From Fibrobacter sp. (GTDB lineage Bacteria; Fibrobacterota; Fibrobacteria; Fibrobacterales; Fibrobacteraceae): a DNA stretch of 27,788 nt. This document shows positions 15,237 through 22,425 of this stretch, piece by piece. A program made the translations under genes and the position numbers. The notes under the pieces are model-generated. The model had not been told where the DNA came from. It did not search any database and was given only the letters and a program-made list of their open reading frames with translations. The stretch spans positions 1 to 27,788 of the forward strand of contig JAFWRL010000266.1 of the NCBI GenBank assembly GCA_017520105.1. Reading direction: 5' to 3'. The first letter of the stretch is position 1. Every line of letters starts with the position of its first letter.

Positions 15237-17144
15237 ATGTTTGGTTTGAAGAAAAAAAGCGGTTGCAGGCTTGGAGTGTTGGCAACTTTGGCTTTAACGA
15301 GTTTGGTGGGGTCGGCTTTTGCTAGTGCCGACACTCTGGTGCTTACGCCCCCGCTAGGGTGGAACAGCTGGAATGTGTTCCACGAAAACATCAATGAAAA
15401 ACAGATTCAGGAAATTGCCGATGCCATGGTTTCTTCTGGTTTGAAGGATGCTGGCTACGTTTTCCTTAACCTTGACGACAACTGGATGGATACCAAGCGC
15501 GATGCTAATGGTGACCTTACGCACAATCCGAAGACATTCCCGAGCGGCATGAAGGCCATAGCCGATTATGTGCATAAGAAGGGGTTGAAGTTTGGTCTTT
15601 ATGGCGACCGCGGTAAACGTACTTGCCACCATTACAATAGCAAATGGCAAAGCGAAAGTGGTTCCAATGGTCACGAAGTACAGGATGCCAAGAAACTTGC
15701 CGAATGGGGCGTAGACTACTGGAAGTACGATAACTGCGATTCCGACCCGAATACCCAGGAAAAAGATTACACCGCCATGTCTAAGGCCCTCCGCAATTCC
15801 GGACGCGATATCGTGTTCAGTATTTGCATGTGGGAATACAAGGATTGGATGCCTAAAATCGCGAACCTGTGGCGTACCACTTTCGATATTGGCCCCGAAT
15901 GGATTTCTACCTCGTGGTACCGCGGTGTCTACGAAATTATCGATGCGAACAACAAGTATTGGCAGATTGCAAAGCCCGGCCACTGGAACGACCCGGACAT
16001 GCTCGAAGTGGGCAACAGGGGCCTCTCTTACGAAGAACAGCGCTCCCAAATGACGATGTGGTCTATTATGGCTGCTCCTATCATGATCAGTTCCGATGTC
16101 CGTAACATGAGCAACGAGACCAAGGAACTCTATCTGAACAAGGACATGATTGCCATTAACCAGGACTCCTTGGGCGTTCAGGGACACCGCATCTCTGACA
16201 AGCAGGGTAAGCAAGTTTGGACCAAACCTTTGAAGAACGGCGATCTTGCCGTGGCACTTTTGAACAACAATGGCTCAACCCAGACCGTCGAATGCGACTT
16301 TAAGGACATTGGCGTAGAAGGCGAAGTGGAAGTCCGCGATGCTTGGAAAAAGAAGGATTTGGGACCGGTTTCCCGCGTTTCTATCGAACTCCCGGCTCAC
16401 GGCTCTGCACTCCTCCGCTTGGTTCTCAAGCCGGTTCCGCGCGAGATGTTCAAAGGTAAGCCTCTCGATATCCCGGGCAAGATTGAAATGGAAGATTTCG
16501 ACATTAACGGTGTAGGCCAGGGCAACACCACCTATAACGAAAGCGATACCGAAAATCATGGCGATAGCGACTACCGCAAGGATACGGGAGTTGACCTGTA
16601 CAAGAAGGCTACTGGCGTCGTTGTCGGCTACAACCAGGCTGGTGAATGGCTCGAATACACCGTGAAGGTTGCCAAGACGGGGACTTACTTCATGTACGCT
16701 GCCGTGGCTTCGGGCGGTACGTCAGGGAGCTTTAAGCTTTCCGTGGATGGTAAGGATATTACCGAAGAAATTGCGGTCCCGGCAGCAACTACCGGCGAAA
16801 ACAACTTCGATGAATACAACGAGGTCGAGGCCAAGGCAGAGCTGACCGAGGGCGAACACATCCTCCGCTTCACTGTCACCGGCGATTGGATGGATATCGA
16901 CTACATCAACTTCTGCGATAAGGAAAAGTGCGATGAACAGACGGATGTTGCCCCGATTCGCTTGAATACGCTTGAATCCGAAAATTCGTACAACGTGTTC
17001 AGTGCAACGGGTAAGCATCTCGGCCGCATCGATTTGAACGGCATGGGTACGGCTCAGGCGCTTAAGCATGCGGGTTACGCCCGTGGCATGTACATGGTGC
17101 GTTCCGTCAAGGGTAATCAAATCTATCGCGTGAACGTGCGGTAA
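15237..17144 (+). CDS. Secreted GH27 alpha-galactosidase (GH27-CBM6-FPm-1)
   Basis: A 635-residue enzyme removing terminal alpha-galactosyl residues, for example from galactosylated xylan or galactomannan. Order: signal peptide (about 1-30, ends AFASA), GH27 barrel and C-terminal beta-sandwich (about 33-400), CBM6 (about 411-560) and FPm-1 (about 571-635). Family signatures include TPPLGWNSWN, NLDDNW, the nucleophile D165 in YWKYDNC, the acid/base D217 in WRTTFDI, WNDPDMLEVGN and AINQDSLG. The ATG at 15237 is chosen over an upstream GTG at 15231 because AGGAG (15227-15231) lies 5 nt ahead and overlaps the GTG. It is flanked by terminators on both sides, so it is probably transcribed alone. 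Confidence 0.95.
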   Translation: MFGLKKKSGCRLGVLATLALTSLVGSAFASADTLVLTPPLGWNSWNVFHENINEKQIQEIADAMVSSGLKDAGYVFLNLDDNWMDTKRDANGDLTHNPKTFPSGMKAIADYVHKKGLKFGLYGDRGKRTCHHYNSKWQSESGSNGHEVQDAKKLAEWGVDYWKYDNCDSDPNTQEKDYTAMSKALRNSGRDIVFSICMWEYKDWMPKIANLWRTTFDIGPEWISTSWYRGVYEIIDANNKYWQIAKPGHWNDPDMLEVGNRGLSYEEQRSQMTMWSIMAAPIMISSDVRNMSNETKELYLNKDMIAINQDSLGVQGHRISDKQGKQVWTKPLKNGDLAVALLNNNGSTQTVECDFKDIGVEGEVEVRDAWKKKDLGPVSRVSIELPAHGSALLRLVLKPVPREMFKGKPLDIPGKIEMEDFDINGVGQGNTTYNESDTENHGDSDYRKDTGVDLYKKATGVVVGYNQAGEWLEYTVKVAKTGTYFMYAAVASGGTSGSFKLSVDGKDITEEIAVPAATTGENNFDEYNEVEAKAELTEGEHILRFTVTGDWMDIDYINFCDKEKCDEQTDVAPIRLNTLESENSYNVFSATGKHLGRIDLNGMGTAQALKHAGYARGMYMVRSVKGNQIYRVNVR

Positions 17145-17573
17145 AGTATCGTTCTGTCGATATGGCTAAAATTGCTCTCGCGTGCTTCGGCATGCTGTGA
17201 ATCGATATTCTAAATTCTCCTCAAAACACATTCAAAATGCCTTGCCTCCCGGCGAGGTATTTTGTTTCAATCATTCCTGCATCGAACATCCCACTAACCA
17301 CCAACCGCTAACCACTAGCATTTCCTATTACAATAACCTCACACTCCACACTCCACATCCCACCAACCACAGACCACTAGCATTTCCTATTACAATAACC
17401 TCACACCTCACACTCCACACTCCACACTCCACATCCCACCAACCACTAGCATTATGGATAAACAATCCACAATGATTGGCCTTGAGTGAGAAAAAAAACA
17501 TAAATCGAAGGATATTTTTAGAGTGTTGCTAGGGGTGGCTATAGTTAGTCCATTTTATTTAGTGAGGTTAGGT
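17145..17573. other. 429-bp gene-free region with tandem repeat
   Basis: No convincing gene is present. It holds a weak terminator-like hairpin (TGCCTC 17243-17248 with GAGGTA 17254-17259, then TTTTGTTT), a C/A-rich tandem repeat (17311-17453) almost free of G, and the ribosome binding site of the next gene (GAGG, 17564-17567). Any promoter for the downstream operon must lie between about 17454 and 17560, but no clear -35/-10 pair was identified. Confidence 0.6.
17311..17453. repeat. C/A-rich tandem repeat, period about 62-69 bp
   Basis: A 34-bp block beginning ACCACTAGCATTTCCTATTA occurs identically at 17311-17344 and 17373-17406, and its first 12 bases recur at 17442-17453. Between blocks are ACTCCAC iterations whose number differs (period 62, then 69). 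The plus strand is nearly devoid of G. Related ACCACTA-like runs appear on the minus strand at 509-530. Confidence 0.85.
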
Positions 17574-20204
17574 ATGGGTTTTAAAATGTTTGGTCCGCGT
17601 GCTGCTATGTCAGCATTCTTCTTAGGTGCAGCCGTTGCAAACGCCGCTGTTCAGGCTACGTTCTATGTAGCGCCGGGTGGAAATGATTCGAACAAGGGAA
17701 CAAAAGATGCTCCCTTCAAGACGATTGCGCAGGCCCAGAAGGCCGTGCGAGCCATAAACGGCTCCATGACGGGCGACATCGAAGTCATTTTACGCGAAGG
17801 TACTTACGCACTTCCCTCGACGGTGAATTTTACCGAGGCCGATGGCGGTAAGGACGGACATTACGTGCGTTATAAAGCCGCTGACGGCGAAAATCCGCTC
17901 ATTACGGGTGGTATGCCGGTTACGGGCTGGACGATTCATGACGAAAAGAATAACATTTGGAAGGCCGAAGGCGTCGATGGTCGATTCCGTCAATTGTATG
18001 TGAACGGCAAGAAGGCTGTTCGCGCTTGCTTCCCCAACGCGGTTGCTTCAAATGAGAAGGGTGCTGGCACCTTTGATCACGATTTCGTACGTCTCACGAA
18101 GGTGGACTCTACGGGCCGCGCCTTTGATGTTTCTGCGGACTACGTCAAGAATATCAAGAACATTGAGGATGTTGAAATCCATTTGATGATTGCTTGGGCC
18201 GAAAGTATCTTGCGATTGGAAAAGGTTCAGGTGAACGGTGGGACTGCAAAACTCATCCCCAAGGACCCTGAACGCACCAAGCTGTTCCATCGTGCTTACC
18301 CCATGCTCGGAACCGCCTTCATGAGTAATCCTCCCAAGCAGCAGGTTTTCTATCTAGAAAATTCCTACGATTTGCTTGACGCTCCGGGTGAATGGTATTT
18401 GGACGAAAAGGAACATGTGCTTTATTATAAGCCCCGTTCTGGCGAAAACATGGCTACGGCCAATGTGGTTGCTCCCCGCCTCAATACCATGTTCAGCGTT
18501 TTAGGTAAGGATACCAAGAACAAAGTTGGCTATATGTCTTTTGAAGGCTTGAACTTTGCTCATTCCAACTACACTCGCCCCAGTGAAGAAGGCTTCTTGG
18601 ATTTGCAGGCGGCAAACTTCAATGTGGATGTCCTTCCGGATCCTGGCCGCGGAAATTGGGAAAGGTTGAATAGCAACAAGTATTTGCTGTGGCGTCCCGA
18701 TGCCGGCTTCCGTGTCGAAAACGCTCACCATTTCTTGGTCAAGAACTGCACCTTTTCGCAAATGGCCGCAACTGGCCTTGACTTTGTGTCGGGAACGAAC
18801 GATGACGTGATCGAAGGCAACGTGTTCTATGAAATTGGCGCTGCTGGTATTATGCTTGGCAAGTTCTATCAGGATTCTACGACCGAAATTCATATCGCTT
18901 ACAATCCGAAGGACAAGGATGAAATCAGTACGCGTGATACCATTCGCAATAACCTCGTGACCAACGCGACAAACGAACATCAGGGTGCTGTGGGTATCGG
19001 TGCTGGCTATCCGCGCTATGTAGTGATTGAAAATAACGAAGTTTCCTACACTAACTACTCCGGAATTTCTCTTGGGTTTGGCTGGACCAAAGACCAAACC
19101 GCTATGACGAACAACCATGTCAATAAGAACAACATTCATCATATTTCTCGTTTGCTCTGCGATTCCGGTCCGATTTACACTTTGAGTAATCAGGGTACGG
19201 GCAGTGAAATCAAGGAAAACTATCTCCACGATTACAGTGCCTCCAAGTGGTCTGATTACTGGGTTCTCCCGATTTACCTTGACGAAGGTTCTAGTGGCTT
19301 TGTTGTCGAAAATAACTCTTACAGGAATGCTCCGAGCGGTGTGGGCCGTAATCAGCCGGGCCAGTTTACAGAACGCAACAACGGTGGCTATATCGAGTCT
19401 GTTGCTGCTGCTGCGGGGCTCCAGAGCGAATTCAAGAAAATCGGTGAAAAAATCAACAACATCCCGCTTCCGGATTTCTCCAACACCATGACGCAGACTC
19501 CGTTTGTCGAAAACATGACGATTCCGGGCTTGATTGAAATGGAAAATTACGATGAAGGCGGCCAGAGCGTTTCGTATAGCGATAAGGACTTTGTGAACGA
19601 AGGTAACGCCTATCGTGAAGACGGCGTTGACATTGTCCAGATTGATTCTACTGACAAGACGAAAGGCTATGCCGTGGGTTACACGAGCGCTGGCGAATGG
19701 ATGGAATACACGGTGAAAGTTGCCGACGCTGGTGAATACGTGTTCCTCGCCAATGTCTCTACGGGGGCCGAAAATGCGGGCTTCCAGCTCGTTATGGATG
19801 GCAAGGCCATAAGCGATACCATTGTTGCCCCGAAGGGTGAAGACTGGAGCACCTATAGCTTTGTCGATGGAAAGACTGCGGCTCTTGAAGCGGGCGAACA
19901 TGTGCTTCGCGTGGTCATCACGGGCGATTTCCTGAACATCGACTGGATTAAGTTTGGCAAGAGTAAAGATGAACTTGTTTCTATCAAGCCGAGCCTCCGT
20001 TACGGTCTGAATATGGATATCTCTCGCAGCTCTACGCTGAACGTCTTTGATATCCGTGGCCATCGTGTTGGAACAATTCGCTTGATGGGCGTGCCGACGA
20101 CGAGTTCCGTGCTCCAGCAGATGCATGCCAAGAACTTTAAATCTGGAGTTTATTTTGTTCAAAGCGTAAACAAGGCGTTTGGCAAAATGATTCATGTAAA
20201 GTAA
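17574..20204 (+). CDS. Secreted right-handed beta-helix glycosidase, GH141-like, with CBM6 and FPm-1
   Basis: An 876-residue secreted protein. Order: signal peptide (about 1-25, ends ANA), a parallel beta-helix catalytic region (about 28-640) that starts with the polysaccharide-lyase/glycosidase entry motif FYVAPGGNDSNKGTKDAPFKTI and later shows N-rich helix turns (VIENNEVSYTNYSGISLG, NNIHHIS), CBM6 (about 649-795), and FPm-1 (about 800-876). The arrangement fits GH141 (fucosidases and xylanases) best; GH120 beta-xylosidase is an alternative. I cannot name the catalytic residues with confidence. The ATG at 17574 has GAGG 6 nt ahead; a GTG at 17523 would add an unlikely hydrophobic lead. The AXH-type GH43 gene begins 22 nt after its stop, so the two form an operon. 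Confidence 0.78.
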   Translation: MGFKMFGPRAAMSAFFLGAAVANAAVQATFYVAPGGNDSNKGTKDAPFKTIAQAQKAVRAINGSMTGDIEVILREGTYALPSTVNFTEADGGKDGHYVRYKAADGENPLITGGMPVTGWTIHDEKNNIWKAEGVDGRFRQLYVNGKKAVRACFPNAVASNEKGAGTFDHDFVRLTKVDSTGRAFDVSADYVKNIKNIEDVEIHLMIAWAESILRLEKVQVNGGTAKLIPKDPERTKLFHRAYPMLGTAFMSNPPKQQVFYLENSYDLLDAPGEWYLDEKEHVLYYKPRSGENMATANVVAPRLNTMFSVLGKDTKNKVGYMSFEGLNFAHSNYTRPSEEGFLDLQAANFNVDVLPDPGRGNWERLNSNKYLLWRPDAGFRVENAHHFLVKNCTFSQMAATGLDFVSGTNDDVIEGNVFYEIGAAGIMLGKFYQDSTTEIHIAYNPKDKDEISTRDTIRNNLVTNATNEHQGAVGIGAGYPRYVVIENNEVSYTNYSGISLGFGWTKDQTAMTNNHVNKNNIHHISRLLCDSGPIYTLSNQGTGSEIKENYLHDYSASKWSDYWVLPIYLDEGSSGFVVENNSYRNAPSGVGRNQPGQFTERNNGGYIESVAAAAGLQSEFKKIGEKINNIPLPDFSNTMTQTPFVENMTIPGLIEMENYDEGGQSVSYSDKDFVNEGNAYREDGVDIVQIDSTDKTKGYAVGYTSAGEWMEYTVKVADAGEYVFLANVSTGAENAGFQLVMDGKAISDTIVAPKGEDWSTYSFVDGKTAALEAGEHVLRVVITGDFLNIDWIKFGKSKDELVSIKPSLRYGLNMDISRSSTLNVFDIRGHRVGTIRLMGVPTTSSVLQQMHAKNFKSGVYFVQSVNKAFGKMIHVK

Positions 20205-20226
20205 AAACGGGGATAAGGAGTGTAAT

Positions 20227-22299
20227 ATGAAGTTGAATAAAGTATTGCCGATTGCGTTTGGACTTGGCTTTGCCATGAACGCATTTGCAGAAAACCCGAT
20301 AATCCAGACGTACTATTCGCCAGACCCGGCTCCGGTCGTGTTCGGTGATACGGTCTGCGTCTATACCGGAAACGACGAAGGCGGTTCCTTCTTTACCATG
20401 CACGGTTGGCGTGTTTCTTGCACCACCGATATGGTGAACTGGACCGACATGGGAGAACTCATTCTTTCAAATGAAAGCTTCGGCGGAAATGCGAAGAAGA
20501 ACGGCGACTGGGCGGCTCAAGTCATCCGCCGTAACGGCAAGTATTACTATTACGTGACCGTTGAATCGACTCGCGGTGGTCGTGCTATTAACGTTGCCGT
20601 GGCCGACAAGCCGCAAGGTCCGTTCAAGGATGCACGTAACGGTCAGCATTTGGCAGGCCCGAACTGGGACTACATCGACCCGACCGTATGGATTGACGAT
20701 GACGGACAAGCTTGGCTCTACTGGGGCAACCCGAAGCTTTACTATGCCAAGCTCAAGGAAAACATGACTGAGTTTGACGGCCAGATTCAGGTTACTGACA
20801 TGAGCCGCGGCTTTTCGCCGAACGGAAACTCTGTCTATACCGAAGGTCCGTGGATTCACAAACGCGATAAGAAGTATTACATGATTTACGCTTCTCATGG
20901 CGTGCCCGAAAAGATTTCGTATTCGACGAGTGATTCTCCGACGGGCCCGTGGAAATGGGGTGGCATCATCATGGATCAGGGGAACAACACTGCATTCACG
21001 AACCACTCCGGTCTCATTGACTTCAAGGGACGCAGCTTCTTCTTCTATCACAACCAGAAGAACGTGAGTGGCGGTGGTTACAGCCGTTCTACTGCGGTCG
21101 AAGAATTTACCTGGAATGCAGACGGCACGATTCCGGCGATTAAATCTACGAATGACGGTGTCAAGAAGCCCATCAAGAATCTCGATCCGTTTGAACGTGT
21201 CGAAGCCGAAACCAAGTCCTGGGTGGGCGGCATCAATGTTGACAAGAGCGGTGGTTACACCATCATCAGGCATGTGGCAAAGCAGGGCGACAACGTCTAT
21301 CTGACCAACATGGGCAACAATTTCTATACGAAGGTTCGCTCTGTGGATATGGGCGATGGCGCTGACAAGATTATTGTTTGTACGAGAGGCAAGGCTGGAA
21401 AAATTGAACTCCACGCCAAGTCTGAAAATGGTGCAACTCTTGCCACTATTAATGTGCCTGCAAGTGACAGCTGGCAAGAAAGTTCGTTTGATTTGAGTGG
21501 TGCCGCAGGCGTTGAAGACTTGTTCTTCGTTGTCAAGCAGGGCGGTTTCGATTTTGACTACTGGTACATGGAAAGCGAAAAGTCCGCTGTCCCGCAGACG
21601 CCCTACAAGGGCAAGGCTGCCACAATTCCGGGCAAGGTTGAAGCCGAAAACTACGATGAAGGCGGCCACAACAAGGCGTTCTACGACAACGACCGCGATA
21701 ATCAGGGCAAGGCCTATCGCGAAGACGAAGTCGATATTGTCCAGATTGATTCGGCTGACGCCTCCAAGGGTTACGCTCTTGGCTACACCGAAGATGGCGA
21801 ATGGGTCGAATACACCATCAATAACGAAGCCGCTGCCGAATACACGGTTCAGTTGAACATGGCTACCGCCTCAGAAGACGTGGGTGTCCAGTTGTTCATT
21901 GACGACAAGGAAATCACCGATGTCATCAAGGCCGAAAAGGGCGAAGACTGGTCCACTTATTCGACGGTTACCGCGAAAACAAAGGAAATCGCGAAGGGTG
22001 AACATGTGCTCAGGATGAAGATTGTCGGCAACTTCGTGAACGTTGATTGGATCAAGTTCTGCAAGGACGACAAGTGCGAAGAAGGCGGTGACATCTCCTC
22101 GATTCGCCATACTCGCATTGATTTCCCGATTGCTGAAAAGTCTTACTCGATCTTTAGCATGACCGGCAAGCATCTTGGTTACGTCGAGGCCAAAGGCCAG
22201 AGCCTTGCGAAGTCTATCCGCTCGGCAGGCTATGTCCCGGGTGTCTATATGGTGCGTAGCGTTGGCCATTCCAAGACGTTCCGCGTACTTGTGAAGTAA
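20227..22299 (+). CDS. Secreted AXH-type GH43 arabinofuranosidase with two CBM6 modules and FPm-1
   Basis: A 690-residue enzyme likely to remove arabinose from arabinoxylan. Order: signal peptide (1-21, ends AFA), GH43 propeller (about 24-315), a first CBM6 of the type found in arabinoxylan arabinofuranohydrolases (about 321-450, RVEAETKSW then SVDMGDG and DLFFVV), a second, Fibrobacter-type CBM6 (about 466-618), and FPm-1 (about 624-690, ending RVLVK). Catalytic residues: D33 (SPDPAP, base), D151 (YIDPTVW, pKa tuner) and E206 (TEGPWIH, acid). The MHGWRVSCTTDMVNWTDMG segment is typical of AXH-like GH43. AAGGAG precedes the ATG, and only 22 nt separate it from the beta-helix gene. A strong terminator follows. 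The doubled CBM6 suggests tight binding to insoluble xylan. Confidence 0.92.
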   Translation: MKLNKVLPIAFGLGFAMNAFAENPIIQTYYSPDPAPVVFGDTVCVYTGNDEGGSFFTMHGWRVSCTTDMVNWTDMGELILSNESFGGNAKKNGDWAAQVIRRNGKYYYYVTVESTRGGRAINVAVADKPQGPFKDARNGQHLAGPNWDYIDPTVWIDDDGQAWLYWGNPKLYYAKLKENMTEFDGQIQVTDMSRGFSPNGNSVYTEGPWIHKRDKKYYMIYASHGVPEKISYSTSDSPTGPWKWGGIIMDQGNNTAFTNHSGLIDFKGRSFFFYHNQKNVSGGGYSRSTAVEEFTWNADGTIPAIKSTNDGVKKPIKNLDPFERVEAETKSWVGGINVDKSGGYTIIRHVAKQGDNVYLTNMGNNFYTKVRSVDMGDGADKIIVCTRGKAGKIELHAKSENGATLATINVPASDSWQESSFDLSGAAGVEDLFFVVKQGGFDFDYWYMESEKSAVPQTPYKGKAATIPGKVEAENYDEGGHNKAFYDNDRDNQGKAYREDEVDIVQIDSADASKGYALGYTEDGEWVEYTINNEAAAEYTVQLNMATASEDVGVQLFIDDKEITDVIKAEKGEDWSTYSTVTAKTKEIAKGEHVLRMKIVGNFVNVDWIKFCKDDKCEEGGDISSIRHTRIDFPIAEKSYSIFSMTGKHLGYVEAKGQSLAKSIRSAGYVPGVYMVRSVGHSKTFRVLVK

Positions 22300-22323
22300 A
22301 ACGTTATCCTGAACGGTTTAAAT

Positions 22324-22359
22324 TGTCGCCCCGATCACAGCAGATCGGGGTCTTTTTTT
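22324..22359 (+). terminator. Dispersed TGTCGCCCCG repeat, copy 4, operon terminator
   Basis: CCCCGATC (22329-22336) pairs perfectly with GATCGGGG (22343-22350) around ACAGCA, followed by TC and seven T residues. It ends the beta-helix/GH43 operon. The head TGTCGCCCCG places it in the same repeat family as 598, 11474 and 15094. Confidence 0.93.
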
Positions 22360-22360
22360 C

Positions 22361-22366
22361 TATATT
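22361..22366 (+). promoter_or_regulatory. -10-like TATATT box abutting the terminator
   Basis: TATATT begins two bases after the T tract of the preceding terminator, so its -35 region would fall within that hairpin. This repeats the layout at 64-95. Expected start near 22373 gives a leader of about 53 nt for the CotH-like gene. Confidence 0.45.
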
Positions 22367-22425
22367 CCTACAAATGAGGGGGGATTGGGCCTACTTTTGT
22401 CCAATTCCTTGTGTAGGAGGAGTGC

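Noticed and set aside
17311..17453. Possible CRISPR-like array
   Set aside because: The sequence between 34-bp blocks is itself repetitive (ACTCCAC iterations), not unique spacers. Only two full units exist and no cas gene is near.
17182..17475. A 97-codon frame over the C/A-rich repeat
   Set aside because: The predicted protein is just the translated tandem repeat (NNLTLHTPH-type units), with no ribosome binding site or recognisable start context.
18501..20276. A 591-codon antisense frame opposite the beta-helix gene, similar to the one at 20467-21669
   Set aside because: Both are shadow frames of well-supported plus-strand genes and show no ribosome binding site or domain.
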